Source: LMUY01 sp965198565 (GTDB taxonomy: Bacteria; Pseudomonadota; Alphaproteobacteria; Acetobacterales; Acetobacteraceae). Taken from it: DNA of 64,000 bases. A program made the translations under genes and the position numbers. Below, piece by piece: positions 17,348-26,406 of this stretch (the first letter of the stretch is position 1; each line of letters starts with the position of its first letter). The stretch lies in assembly GCA_965198565.1 (NCBI GenBank), contig OZ240665.1, forward strand, positions 1,178,001 through 1,242,000, given 5' to 3'. The notes beneath the pieces are model-generated. The model saw only the letters and a program-made list of their open reading frames with translations. It made no database searches and was not told the DNA's origin.

Positions 17348-18370
17348 TTATTGGCCGACCCGGCGGCTGCGCAGCCGATCCGCGAACACGGCCGCGACGA
17401 TGATGACGCCGACCAGCGTATCCTGCCAATAGGTGTCGACCCGGGCCAGCACGAGCCCGTTGCGGATCACCTCGATGAACGCCGCCCCGACCACCGCGCC
17501 CGCTGCGCCGCCGATGCCGCCGGCCAGGTTGGCACCGCCGATCACCGCCGCGGCGATGATGCGCAGCTCGTAGCCTTGCGCGAGGTTGGCCGGCACCGAG
17601 CCGAGCCAGCCCGCCATCAGGATGCCCGAAACACCCGCTAGCACCGCGGAGGCGACGTAGACCCCGACCTTGATGCGCGTCACCGGCACGCCGGTGAGCT
17701 GTGCCGCCTGCTCGTTGCCGCCGATGGCGAACACGTAGCGACCGGTGGCCGTATGGTGCAGCAGCACCGCCATGCCGACGGCGAGGACCAGCAGGTAGAC
17801 GAGGGGCATGGGCACGCCGGCGATGGTGCCGTCGGTGAGGCGGCTGAACAGGTCGGCGTCGCTGCCGTCGATGTCCACGCCCTGGCCGCGGGTGATCACG
17901 TAGCAGAGGCCGCGGGCGATGCTGAGCATTCCGAGCGTGGTGACGAACGGGGTGAGCTGCAGCACGGAGATCAGCAGGCCGTTGACGAGCCCGATGCCGG
18001 CAGCGATGACCAGGCCTCCCAGCACCGCGGCGCTCATTGCCAGGCCCGGCACGCTGGCGAGCGCCGTGCCGCCGAGGGCGCGGAACAGCAGCGCGGTGAG
18101 GATCGCGGTCAGCGCCATGACCGAGCCGACCGAGAGGTCGATGCCGCCGGTGATGATGACCAGCGTGGCGCCGAGCGAGACGATGGCGATGTAGGAGAAG
18201 TTGGTGCCGACATTGACCAGGTTGCCCAGCGTGAGGAACACGGGGGCGATCCCCGCCATGGCCAGCATGAGCAGCAGCAGCGCCGCGCTGACATAGGCGG
18301 TCTGGCTGGCGAAGAAGCCGCGCATATGCCACGGCAGGCGGATGGGAGCAGGCGCGGCAGCGTGCGACAT
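17348..18370 (-). CDS. Sugar ABC transporter permease
   Basis: A 340-residue RbsC-type permease. Landmarks: VIITGGIDLSVGSVMALTAI, QLTPFVTTLGMLSIARGL and AAAVIGGANLAGGIGGAAGA. The start at 18370 (MSHAAA) shares one base with the stop of the ATPase gene. The protein should form the membrane channel of the second sugar importer. Confidence 0.92.
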   Translation of the reverse strand: MSHAAAPAPIRLPWHMRGFFASQTAYVSAALLLLMLAMAGIAPVFLTLGNLVNVGTNFSYIAIVSLGATLVIITGGIDLSVGSVMALTAILTALLFRALGGTALASVPGLAMSAAVLGGLVIAAGIGLVNGLLISVLQLTPFVTTLGMLSIARGLCYVITRGQGVDIDGSDADLFSRLTDGTIAGVPMPLVYLLVLAVGMAVLLHHTATGRYVFAIGGNEQAAQLTGVPVTRIKVGVYVASAVLAGVSGILMAGWLGSVPANLAQGYELRIIAAAVIGGANLAGGIGGAAGAVVGAAFIEVIRNGLVLARVDTYWQDTLVGVIIVAAVFADRLRSRRVGQ

Positions 18371-19110
18371 CAGGCGGCCTCGAGCGCGCCGGTGATCAGC
18401 CCGGTGACTTCCTGCGGGCTCGATTGCGCGACCGGCTTGTCCGCCACCTTGCGCCCGCGCCGCATCACCACGACACGGTCGCACACCTCGAACACGTCCG
18501 GCATGCGGTGGCTGATCAGGATGACGGCGACGCCCGCTTGCTTCAGCCGCCCGATCAGCGCCAGCACCTCGGCGATCTGGCGCACGCTGATGGCGGCGGT
18601 GGGTTCGTCCATGATGACCAGGCGGGCGGCGGAGAGGCGGGTGCGGGCGATGGCGACGGCCTGGCGCTGGCCGCCGGACATTTGGCGCACCAGGTCTGCG
18701 GCGCGGGTTTCGCTTTTCAGCTCGCGGAACAGTTCGGCGGCGCGCTGTTCCATGCGGCGGTGGTCGAGCAGGCGGAACGGGCCGATCTGGCGGTGCAGTT
18801 CGCGGCCGAGAAAGACGTTGGCGGCGGCGGACAGGTTATCGGACAGCGCCAGGTGTTGGTAGACGACCTCGATGCCGGCTTCGCGGGCCTCGACCGGCTT
18901 GGTGAAGCTGCATTGGCGGCCGTCGAACGCCATGCTGCCGGTGCTGGGTGGGAAGTTGCCGGCGATGATCTTGGCCAAGGTGGACTTGCCGGCGCCGTTG
19001 TCGCCCATGAGGCCGACCGCCTCGCCGGGCTCGATGGCGAGGTCGACGCCGGTGAGGGCTTGGATGGCGCCGAACGAGCGGCCGACTTGGTCGAGCACCA
19101 GCAAGCTCAT
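18370..19110 (-). CDS. Sugar ABC transporter ATP-binding protein
   Basis: A 246-residue single-cassette ATPase: Walker A GDNGAGKSTLAK, VVYQHLAL, signature MSGGQRQAVAIART, Walker B LVIMDEPTAA and H-loop ILISHRM. I chose the ATG at 19110 (MSLLVL), preceded by GGAAGC; a TTG 18 bases further upstream is possible. It is the first gene of the five-gene operon ATPase-permease-binding protein-MFS-lipoprotein, all joined by short gaps or overlaps. Confidence 0.92.
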   Translation of the reverse strand: MSLLVLDQVGRSFGAIQALTGVDLAIEPGEAVGLMGDNGAGKSTLAKIIAGNFPPSTGSMAFDGRQCSFTKPVEAREAGIEVVYQHLALSDNLSAAANVFLGRELHRQIGPFRLLDHRRMEQRAAELFRELKSETRAADLVRQMSGGQRQAVAIARTRLSAARLVIMDEPTAAISVRQIAEVLALIGRLKQAGVAVILISHRMPDVFEVCDRVVVMRRGRKVADKPVAQSSPQEVTGLITGALEAA

Positions 19111-19303
19111 CGCCGCTGGCTTCCGCAACGCGCCTGGTCCGCACTCCCGCGATATTGTGTCAAGCGATTCTCTGGCGCCTGTTTATGGTCTGAGCTTAGG
19201 GCCGCGGCGGAGTTCCGCCAAGAGACCAGGTGCTTCGAAGCTCGCTCTGGGAGCGGGAAGCCGAACTCAGGCCCAAGAGCGGGCCTATCCGGCGCGAAGG
19301 CCG

Positions 19304-20815
19304 TCACCCCGACCCGCTCCCAAACGGAGCGGAGGTCTTGGAAGGTGTAAGCGGGGAGACCAGCGGGCGGCGGAGCGGGACCGTGGCGGGGCGGTGGGCC
19401 GCGGTCGCCTGGCACAGCGGGGGTGCGACGTCCTCGAGGCTGCAACGCCGGGTCTCGATGCCGAGCCAGGCCTGCACGCACCCCGCCAGCACCATCAGCA
19501 CGCCGCCAAGGATGTAGCCGTAGAAGATCGCCTCGCGCGAACCGCTCTGGATCAACACCCCGAAGATGGCCGGGCCGCTCACCCCGCCAAGGCCGGTGCC
19601 GAACGCGTAGAACAAGGCGATGGCGATGGCCCGCACCTCGAGCGGGAACATCTCGCCCACCGTCAGGTAGGCCGAGCTGGCGGCGGCGGAGGCGAAGAAG
19701 AAGATCACCGTCCAGCACGCGGTCTGCTGCACGGCGTCCAGGATGCCGATGGAGAACAGCCAGCCGGTGACGACCAGCATCACCCCGGAGAGGATGTAGG
19801 TGCCGCTGATCATGACCTTGCGGCCGACGCTGTCGAACAACGGCCCAAGCAGCAGCGGCCCGGCGAAGTTGCCCGCCGCGAACGGCAGGATGAACAGCCC
19901 GACCGACCCGGCGTCCACATGGTAGAAACGGGTCAGGATCAGCGCGTAGGTAAAGAACACGGCGTTATAGCAGAACGCCTGCGCCGTCATAAGCGAAACG
20001 CCCACGATGGTGCGCCGGCGATAGCGGGTGAGCATCGACTTCAGCCCGGCGGCAAACCATGTGCGGGTATCGTCATGCAGGCACATCGTCCGAAGCGGGG
20101 TGGTGGGAAGCGGCCCGTGGTTGATGCGCACGGTCTGCTCGATTTGTTGCATCACGCGTTCGGCGGCCGCTGGCTGGCCGTGGGTCATCAGCCAGCGGGG
20201 GCTTTCGGGGATCCAGTTGCGCGCCACCAGGCTGATGAAGCCGATGACGCCGCCGAGCATGAAGGCCAGCCGCCAGCCATAGGCTTGGTCGATGATGTGG
20301 GGGTTCAGCACCACCAGCCCGCCGCCGGCGCCCAGGGCGGCGCCGATCCAGAAGCTGCCGTTGACGACGAGATCGGTGAAGCCGCGGCGCCGGGCCGGGA
20401 TCAGCTCCTGGATGGTGGCATTGACGGCGGCGTATTCACCGCCGATCCCCGCACCGGTAATGGCGCGGAACAGCGCGAAGGACCAGAAATTCCACGCCAT
20501 GCCGGTCGCGATGGTGGCGAGCAGGTAAGTGAGCACGGTGATGGTGAACATCGCCTTGCGGCCGATCCGGTCGGTGAGCCAACCGAAGCCGATGGCACCG
20601 ACGACGGCGCCGATCAGGTAACAGCTCGCGGAGAACCCGACTTGTGAGTCGGTCAGGTGCATGCTGCTGTTCTTGAACGCGCCTGCCAGGGTTCCGACGA
20701 GCGTTACCTCGAGGCCGTCGAGTATCCAGGTGATCCCGAGGGCGCAGACGACCAGCCAGTGAAAGCGGGTCCATGGCAGCCGGTCCAGCCGAGCCGGTAT
20801 GTTGGTTTCGAACAC
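19304..20815 (-). CDS. MFS transporter, sugar/metabolite:H+ symporter type
   Basis: A 503-residue transporter with about 12 hydrophobic segments. The loop 2-3 motif GWLTDRIGRKAMF and its partner in the second half (LFDSVGRKVMI), plus WIPESPRWLM after segment 6, place it in the sugar porter / aromatic acid:H+ symporter group. Its C-terminus is an unrelated polar tail. It is transcribed toward the ABC operon but 170 bases separate them. Confidence 0.88.
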   Translation of the reverse strand: MFETNIPARLDRLPWTRFHWLVVCALGITWILDGLEVTLVGTLAGAFKNSSMHLTDSQVGFSASCYLIGAVVGAIGFGWLTDRIGRKAMFTITVLTYLLATIATGMAWNFWSFALFRAITGAGIGGEYAAVNATIQELIPARRRGFTDLVVNGSFWIGAALGAGGGLVVLNPHIIDQAYGWRLAFMLGGVIGFISLVARNWIPESPRWLMTHGQPAAAERVMQQIEQTVRINHGPLPTTPLRTMCLHDDTRTWFAAGLKSMLTRYRRRTIVGVSLMTAQAFCYNAVFFTYALILTRFYHVDAGSVGLFILPFAAGNFAGPLLLGPLFDSVGRKVMISGTYILSGVMLVVTGWLFSIGILDAVQQTACWTVIFFFASAAASSAYLTVGEMFPLEVRAIAIALFYAFGTGLGGVSGPAIFGVLIQSGSREAIFYGYILGGVLMVLAGCVQAWLGIETRRCSLEDVAPPLCQATAAHRPATVPLRRPLVSPLTPSKTSAPFGSGSG

Positions 20816-21020
20816 CGCTTTGTCCTCCAGCGGTTCAAGTCTTGGACGTCGATCAGTTGCAAGCGTTAAGCTAGATTACTGAGTAGGGCGGCGGCGAGCC
20901 GCGGCGCAAGCCCTTCGCGGCGCTGGATTGGCTATGTCTCTCCGAGAGTTGACGCTCCTGACGCCGGGTTGGTTTGCCGACGGCGCGTCCGCCCCTCAGC
21001 CACAAAAGAGAGGGAGTCGA

Positions 21021-21737
21021 TCAGGCGACCGGGGGCACGCCTTGCGGGTCGAGGCGATAGCCGCCGCCCTCGGTCACCAGCAGGCGCGCATTGCCGGGGT
21101 CGGGCTCGATTTTTTGCCGCAGACGGTAGATATGCGTCTCCAGCGTGTGCGTGGTGACGGCGGCGTTGTAGCCCCAGACCTCGTTCAGCAGCACCTGCCG
21201 GGCGACCGGGCGGGTGCCGGCGCGATAGAGGAACTTCAGGATCGCCGCCTCTTTCTCGGTCAGGCGGATGCGGCGGTTTCGCACCGGCTCCTGCAGCAGC
21301 TTGGCGGAGGGGCGGAAGGTGTAGGGGCCGATGGTGAATACGGCGTCTTCGCTGTTCTCGAAAATGCGCAGTTGGGCGCGCAGCCGGGCCAGCAGTTCGG
21401 CCAGGCGGAATGGCTTGGCAATGTAGTCATTGGCGCCGGCATCCAGCCCGCGTACCACGTCCGCCTCGTCGTCGGAGCCGGTGAGCATGATGATGGGCAT
21501 GCGCATGCCCTGGCGGCGGAGCGTGGCACACAGGTCGCGCCCGTCGCCATCAGGCAGACCCACGTCCAAGATCACGGCATCGAAGCGTGAGTCGCGGGCG
21601 TTGACCTTGGTTTCGGCCTCGCCGATCGATCCGGCCTCCTCGGCAGTAAACTCCCCGTCAAACTGTAACTGCTCGACTAGCGTTTCGCGCAACGAGAGGT
21701 CATCGTCCACGATCAGGATAGGGCGCTCGCCCGCCAT
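21021..21737 (-). CDS. OmpR/PhoB-family response regulator
   Basis: A 238-residue regulator. The receiver domain has the acidic pocket ILIVDDD, the phospho-acceptor Asp in AVILDVGLPDGDG and the Lys in IAKPFR; the C-terminal winged helix includes RLTEKEAAILKFLYRA and THTLETHIYRLRQKIE. No histidine kinase gene is adjacent, so its partner is elsewhere. Confidence 0.92.
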   Translation of the reverse strand: MAGERPILIVDDDLSLRETLVEQLQFDGEFTAEEAGSIGEAETKVNARDSRFDAVILDVGLPDGDGRDLCATLRRQGMRMPIIMLTGSDDEADVVRGLDAGANDYIAKPFRLAELLARLRAQLRIFENSEDAVFTIGPYTFRPSAKLLQEPVRNRRIRLTEKEAAILKFLYRAGTRPVARQVLLNEVWGYNAAVTTHTLETHIYRLRQKIEPDPGNARLLVTEGGGYRLDPQGVPPVA

Positions 21738-22025
21738 CAGCGACTTCCTTCATACCTACGCGCGACACCCACTGTGGATGTCGCGATTTCAGAGTGTGGC
21801 CACGCATCAGGCTAGCCGCTATGGTGTGCCCAACATTTCGTGAGCGTGTCCAGTTCGGCATCACAACGCGGCGGCAGCCCGAGCAATCCTGCACAGCCTG
21901 AGGTTGGGCGCACACATTCTCGTGATGGCGCCCCTCGACCGGGCGAGGCCGAAACCATATCTATGATCCCACGAACTTGGTGTTGCCGGCGCGCCGGCGA
22001 GGCCCTCTCTAGACCGAGCGCTCGC

Positions 22026-23114
22026 ATGCCCGACCTGCCCACCTTCCTGACCGCCCCCACCGAGCGGCTGCGCGCCGTCGAGGCTGCCGTGGTGGCGCTG
22101 CGCCGCGGCATGCCGGCGATCCTGGGGGGCGAGACGGACCCACCGGTTGCGCTGCTGGCGGCGGAAACGGCGGATTTGGCGGGGTTGGCCGCGCTGGACC
22201 GGACTGCCACCGGCACCCGGCTGCTGCTGCTGGCGGCGGACCGGGCCCAGGCGCTGCTGGCCGAGCCGTTGGGTTCGCGCGCCGTGGTGGCGCTGGACGC
22301 GACGGGGCTGAGCCTGGAGGAGGTCCGCGCCCTGGCGGACCCGACGCATCGGCCGATTGGCGAGCCGCCGGCCTTGATCGAAGCGCCGCCTCCGGTTGCG
22401 GCGGAGAGTGCGCTGGCCTTGGCGGTGCTGGCCCGCTTGCTGCCGGCGCTGCTCTGCGTGCCGGCACTGGGCCGGGTCGGGCCGCCCCCCGGCGATGTGA
22501 TGCGCCACGCGGCACTCAGCGCCAGCGCCCTGGTGCGGGTGAGCGAGGCGCATGTGCCGCTCGATGACGCGGCCGATAGCAGGGTGGTTGCGTTCCGCTC
22601 GAGCGACACGGGGGCGGAGCACTTCGCCGTGCTGGTCGGGCGGCCGGAATTGGCGCCCGCGCCGCTGGTACGGGTGCATTCGGAGTGTTTTACCGGAGAC
22701 CTGCTGGGCAGCCTGCGCTGCGACTGCGGCCCACAGTTGCGCGGGGCGATCCGCAGGATGGCCGGGGAAGGGGCGGGCGCGCTGCTGTACATGGCGCAGG
22801 AAGGGCGGGGGATCGGGCTGCCGAACAAGCTGCGGGCCTACACGCTGCAGGATCGCGGCTTGGACACGGTGGACGCCAACCGGGCGCTCGGCTTTGCCGC
22901 CGACGAGCGGGACTTCCAGGTCGCGGCCGCCATCCTGCGGGATCTCGGGCTGGTGCGGGTGCGGCTGCTGACCAACAACCCGGACAAGATCGCCGCCCTC
23001 ACGGCTCATGGCATTGACGTGGCGGCGCGGGAGAGCCTGCTGTTCGCCGGCAATGGCGTGAACGACCACTATCTCGAGACCAAGGCGACCCGCTTTCGGC
23101 ACTTGTTCGACTAG
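22026..23114 (+). CDS. ribA: GTP cyclohydrolase II with degenerate N-terminal domain
   Basis: A 362-residue protein making 2,5-diamino-6-ribosylamino-4-pyrimidinone phosphate from GTP, the first step of riboflavin synthesis. The C-terminal half holds the Zn ligands Cys221, Cys232 and Cys234 (HSECFTGD...RCDCG) and the active-site run GRGIGLPNKLRAYTLQ. The first 180 residues look like a decayed DHBP synthase (VEAAVVALRRGMPAILGG) that lacks the acidic DDEDRENEG motif, so this half is not expected to make DHBP. The start at 22026 is set by similarity; the frame is open to 21840 but that region is not conserved and the ribosome site is weak. Confidence 0.88.
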   Translation: MPDLPTFLTAPTERLRAVEAAVVALRRGMPAILGGETDPPVALLAAETADLAGLAALDRTATGTRLLLLAADRAQALLAEPLGSRAVVALDATGLSLEEVRALADPTHRPIGEPPALIEAPPPVAAESALALAVLARLLPALLCVPALGRVGPPPGDVMRHAALSASALVRVSEAHVPLDDAADSRVVAFRSSDTGAEHFAVLVGRPELAPAPLVRVHSECFTGDLLGSLRCDCGPQLRGAIRRMAGEGAGALLYMAQEGRGIGLPNKLRAYTLQDRGLDTVDANRALGFAADERDFQVAAAILRDLGLVRVRLLTNNPDKIAALTAHGIDVAARESLLFAGNGVNDHYLETKATRFRHLFD

Positions 23115-23116
23115 CG

Positions 23117-23626
23117 ATGCAGCCAGCCGGGGAAGCGACCGTCCATCCCAAGGGCATGCTGCGCTTCGGCGGGGAGCTGTGGCGCTGTGCGCTCGGCCGC
23201 GGCGGCGTGCGGGTGCACAAGCAGGAGGGGGATGGCGCCACTCCCGCCGGGCTGCTGCCGCTGCGCCGGGTGCTGTACCGGGCCGACCGCCTGCCCGTTC
23301 CGGCCACGGTGGCGCCGGTAGAGCCGATCGCACCCGGGGATGGCTGGTGCGACGACCCAGAGGACGAGCGCTACAACCAGCCCGTCACCCTGCCCTATTC
23401 CGGGCGGCACGAGGCGCTCTGGCGCACGGACGGCGTCTACGACGTGGTTGGCGTGTTGGGCTGGAACGACGCGCCCGTGCTGCGGGGGCAGGGTTCCGCC
23501 ATCTTCCTGCATGTGGCGCGGCCGGATTATGCGCCGACGGAAGGCTGCGTGGCGCTGGCGCTGGCAGATTTGACCGCCCTGCTGGCGGCCGGCGTCAGCG
23601 CCTTGCGGGTGCTGGAGACCGGCTGA
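23117..23626 (+). CDS. L,D-transpeptidase family (YkuD-like) protein
   Basis: A 169-residue protein with the L,D-transpeptidase catalytic pattern: His132 in FLHVARPDYAPTEGC and Cys144. Such enzymes cross-link or edit peptidoglycan stem peptides. There is no obvious signal peptide, which is normal for this short subgroup (GMLRFGGELWRCALGRGGV near the start). It begins 2 bases after the ribA stop, and its 3' end overlaps the facing DUF971 gene by 32 bases. Confidence 0.8.
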   Translation: MQPAGEATVHPKGMLRFGGELWRCALGRGGVRVHKQEGDGATPAGLLPLRRVLYRADRLPVPATVAPVEPIAPGDGWCDDPEDERYNQPVTLPYSGRHEALWRTDGVYDVVGVLGWNDAPVLRGQGSAIFLHVARPDYAPTEGCVALALADLTALLAAGVSALRVLETG

Positions 23627-23972
23627 GGCCTGCGGCGGCCAACGCCTCGAGATAGGCGGCCCAGCGCACGTCGTATTCCTGCCCGAGTGTGTAGAGGTAG
23701 CTCCAGGTGTAGATGCCGGTGTTATGGCCGTCGTCGAACTGGATGCGGATGGCATAGTGGCCGATCGGCTCGACTGCGCGGATGCCCACCTCCTGCTTGC
23801 CTGCCACGGTCACCCGTTCGGACGGCGCATGGCCCTGCACCTCGGCGCTGGGACTCTCCACCCGCAGATACTCGGCAGGCAAGCTGATGGTCTCACTGCT
23901 GGCGAAGTCGATCTCGATCCGGTGCGAGGCCCGGCGGAGGCGTATTTCGAGCGGGGCTGGGATGCCGCTCAA
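23595..23972 (-). CDS. DUF971 / gamma-butyrobetaine hydroxylase-like N-terminal domain protein
   Basis: A 125-residue protein made of one DUF971 domain: LPAEYLRVESPSAEVQGH, then YAIRIQFDDGHNTGIYTW and a C-terminal WAAYLEALAAAGL. The family is linked in other organisms to Fe-S cluster handling; no catalytic residues can be named. Its ATG overlaps the Trm112 stop. Confidence 0.82.
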   Translation of the reverse strand: MSGIPAPLEIRLRRASHRIEIDFASSETISLPAEYLRVESPSAEVQGHAPSERVTVAGKQEVGIRAVEPIGHYAIRIQFDDGHNTGIYTWSYLYTLGQEYDVRWAAYLEALAAAGLSRSPAPARR

Positions 23973-24163
23973 TCGAGCGGGCGGGCCTCGTCGGGCAGCA
24001 TGATCGGCACGCCATCGCGCACCGGGTAGGCCAGGCCGGCCGCGCGGCTGATCAGTTCGTTCGCCTCGCGGTCGTAGCTGAGGGGCTGCTTGGTCACGGG
24101 ACAGACCAGGATTTCGAGCAGTTTCGGGTCCAGACCGGGGCCGGGATTGAGGGTGTCCGTCAT
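23969..24163 (-). CDS. Trm112 family protein
   Basis: A 64-residue protein. It starts with LDPKLLEILVCPVTKQPL and ends GVPIMLPDEAR, the usual bacterial Trm112-like (YcaR) layout. Eukaryotic relatives activate methyltransferases; the bacterial role is unclear. It sits between the LON-domain gene and DUF971, an order common in alphaproteobacteria. Confidence 0.88.
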   Translation of the reverse strand: MTDTLNPGPGLDPKLLEILVCPVTKQPLSYDREANELISRAAGLAYPVRDGVPIMLPDEARPLD

Positions 24164-24173
24164 GTGCCCTCCG

Positions 24174-24857
24174 TCAGCTTGGCGAGCGGGGGTTGTCGTC
24201 GTCGTCGCCGGACATGCGCTTTGCCGCGGAACCGGTGTGGGCGCCCATCTGCAATAGCGTGATCAGCGTGTCAGCGCGGGCCACCGGGTCGCTCGCCTCG
24301 AGCAGGGCCTGCTTCTCCGCCGGGTCGAATGGGCAGACCATGCAGAGGGTGATGACCAATTCATCGTCGGTCATGCCGTCGATGGCGTCCCAATTCGCGT
24401 CGAAGCCGTTGGCGGTGAAGTAGGAGCGCAGCGAGGTCAGCAAGGCGGCGCGGCGCGGCAGGTGGTCGGGCGGGGCGGCCAGGTCGGTGGCGAGGAAGCG
24501 CTCGAAGTTGCCCGCGACCCGGCGGTAGCCCCGGCGCATCTCTAGTTCGGCCCTGACCTCGAAGCGGACGACCCCCGTCAGCGAGATCAGGTAGCGGCCG
24601 TCTTCCGTCTCGCTGAACGAGGACAAGCGGCCCAGGCAGCCGACCCGGAACAGGCCGGTTTCGTTGCCAGGCGCCGCGTTCGGCTGGATCATCCCGAACA
24701 GGCGCTGGCCGGCGAGCGAGTCTTCCACCATGGCCTTATAGCGCGGCTCGAAGATGTTGAGCGGGAGCTTGCCATGGGGCAGCAGGAGCGCGCCCGGCAA
24801 GGGGAACACGGCGAACTCCGCCGGAAGCTCCTCAGGCCCGGGGTGCCACCCGTCCAT
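24174..24857 (-). CDS. LON peptidase substrate-binding domain protein
   Basis: A 227-residue protein consisting of the N-terminal substrate-binding domain of Lon without ATPase or protease domains (FPLPGALLLPHGKLPLNIFE, RYKAMVEDSL, GMIQPN). It starts 3 bases before the stop of the thioredoxin-TPR gene, so the two are co-transcribed. Confidence 0.88.
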   Translation of the reverse strand: MDGWHPGPEELPAEFAVFPLPGALLLPHGKLPLNIFEPRYKAMVEDSLAGQRLFGMIQPNAAPGNETGLFRVGCLGRLSSFSETEDGRYLISLTGVVRFEVRAELEMRRGYRRVAGNFERFLATDLAAPPDHLPRRAALLTSLRSYFTANGFDANWDAIDGMTDDELVITLCMVCPFDPAEKQALLEASDPVARADTLITLLQMGAHTGSAAKRMSGDDDDNPRSPS

Positions 24858-24859
24858 GG

Positions 24860-25831
24860 TCAGCTAAACAGCAAGGCGGAAAGTTTACGGCGCGCGGCGG
24901 TGGTCGCCGGGTCGGCATTGCCCCAGGCCTCGAAGAACTTCAGCAACTGCAGCCGGGCGGCGCCTTCGTTCCAGCCGCGATCCCGCCGGATGATCTCGAG
25001 CAGGGCTGCGGCGGCCTCGGGGCGGTTGCCCGAGGCGTTCAGGGCGGTGGCGAGGTCGTAACGAGCCTGGTGGTCGTCGGCGTCGGCATCGACCCGGCGT
25101 TGGAACGTCGCCAAGCCGGCGGCGGCCTTGCGGCCCTCCTCGGCCAAGGCGAGCGCACTGCGGGCGCCGGCGATCTCGGCATGCTGGGCGAGCTTGGGCG
25201 GGACCTGCTGTAGCAGCTCATGCGCCTCGTCCATGTGATCCAGCGCCACCAGGGCACGGACCAAGCCCCCCCATGCGGCGGGATTGTCCGGCTCGGCGCT
25301 CAGCACGGCGGTGTAGAGTTCGCTCGCCTCCTCGGCCCGGCCGCCTTCGAGGGCAGACAGTGCCTCGGCCAGCAGGTCGGCCGTGGGCATGGAGCCGCCG
25401 GCGAGCTTGAGCAGTTGCTCGACGAAGCGCTTGACCTCGCTTTCGGGCAGCGCGCCCTGGAACAGGTCCGCGATCTGCCCCTGCCAGAAGGCGGCCACGG
25501 TGGGCACGGACTGGAGCGGCAGCCCCATCCGGGCCAGTTGCTCGACGAGGGCGCGGTTCTTGTCTATGTCGAGCTTGACGAGCTTTATCCGCCCGGCGGC
25601 GGCGCGGGTGACCCGCTCGAGGATTGGGGTGAGCTGCTTGCAGGGGCCGCACCAGGTGGCCCAGAAGTCGACCAGGACGGGGATGGTGCGGGAGGCTTCG
25701 ATGACTTCGCGCACGAAGCTGGCTTGGTCCGCGTCGACGATGATTGCGGCGTTTGGGCTTGGAGCGTTTGGGCTCGCGGCCGTGGAGCCGGGCTTTGCTG
25801 GCCGGCCGATGATGGTATCCATAGCGTTCAT
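24860..25831 (-). CDS. Thioredoxin-domain protein with TPR-like C-terminus (CnoX/YbbN-like)
   Basis: A 323-residue protein. Residues 30-140 form a thioredoxin domain with active site WCGPC (Cys61, Cys64); residues 150-320 are Ala-rich helical repeats like the TPRs of CnoX, a chaperedoxin that hands clients to GroEL. A second ATG at 25822 (MDTIIG) has a better-spaced AGGA and may be the true start. Confidence 0.88.
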   Translation of the reverse strand: MNAMDTIIGRPAKPGSTAASPNAPSPNAAIIVDADQASFVREVIEASRTIPVLVDFWATWCGPCKQLTPILERVTRAAAGRIKLVKLDIDKNRALVEQLARMGLPLQSVPTVAAFWQGQIADLFQGALPESEVKRFVEQLLKLAGGSMPTADLLAEALSALEGGRAEEASELYTAVLSAEPDNPAAWGGLVRALVALDHMDEAHELLQQVPPKLAQHAEIAGARSALALAEEGRKAAAGLATFQRRVDADADDHQARYDLATALNASGNRPEAAAALLEIIRRDRGWNEGAARLQLLKFFEAWGNADPATTAARRKLSALLFS

Positions 25832-25996
25832 CCTGTCCGCGCCTGCCTGCGCTCATGAGGTTGATAGATGGAGGTGTCTGGGCGGGCCGCAACCACGCCC
25901 AATCTGGCGCGACCATGCCGCTGCGGAGGCGGAGCGTCCAGCGCTGTGACGGCTTGCTTTAGGGGGGCAAGACGATTAGGAGGATTGCCGCGGGCC

Positions 25997-26071
25997 GCGG
26001 GCGTAGCTCAGGGGTAGAGCACAACCTTGCCAAGGTTGGGGTCGAGGGTTCGAATCCCTTCGCCCGCTCCA
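25997..26071 (+). tRNA. tRNA-Gly (anticodon GCC), CCA encoded
   Basis: A complete cloverleaf can be drawn: acceptor GCGGGCG (25997-26003) pairs with CGCCCGC (26061-26067), discriminator T, encoded CCA. The anticodon stem CAACC/GGTTG encloses loop TTGCCAA with anticodon GCC at 26029-26031, and the T-arm contains GGTTCGAAT. The mobile-element region begins about 60 bases downstream, so this tRNA may have been an integration site. Confidence 0.96.
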
Positions 26072-26133
26072 GATTTCATTTTAGAACAACCCCTTAAGTC
26101 AGGTGCCCGTAAGAGGGGCAAAACTCCGGGCGG

Positions 26134-26406
26134 CTATGCGGCTTGACATCGAAGGCTGACGAGGCGTGGCAGGTGCGGAACTGGCTGACAATTTGGGACT
26201 GCCAGCCTGTCGCCGAGATAGTCCCAGAAGGCGATGCGCAGCTTGCTACAGGTCTTAGCTAGGCCGAGAAACCCATCGCGGCAGTCGCGTCCGATGTCGC
26301 TGCGGGTGCCGCCGCTGAGCTTGCGTTTGGTGACCTGGCATCGGATGTCGTTTTCGGAGCCGTTGGTGTGCAGCGGCAGGTCCGGCCGGTCGAGCACCGC
26401 GAACGG
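26134..26406 (-). pseudogene. IS66-like transposase, C-terminal fragment
   Basis: The last 90 or so residues of a DDE transposase: RPDLPLHTNGSENDIRC, VTKRKLSGGTRSDIGRDC, LAKTCSKLRIAFWDYLGD. The Ser-Glu-Asn-Asp motif and KISGGTRS-type run are those of IS66-like transposases. The upstream part is replaced near 26406 by an IS5-type fragment in the opposite direction, so the gene is dead. Confidence 0.7.

Noticed and set aside
18872..20647. A 591-codon plus-strand frame opposite the ATPase and MFS genes
   Set aside because: Shadow of well-supported minus-strand genes; no recognisable domain.
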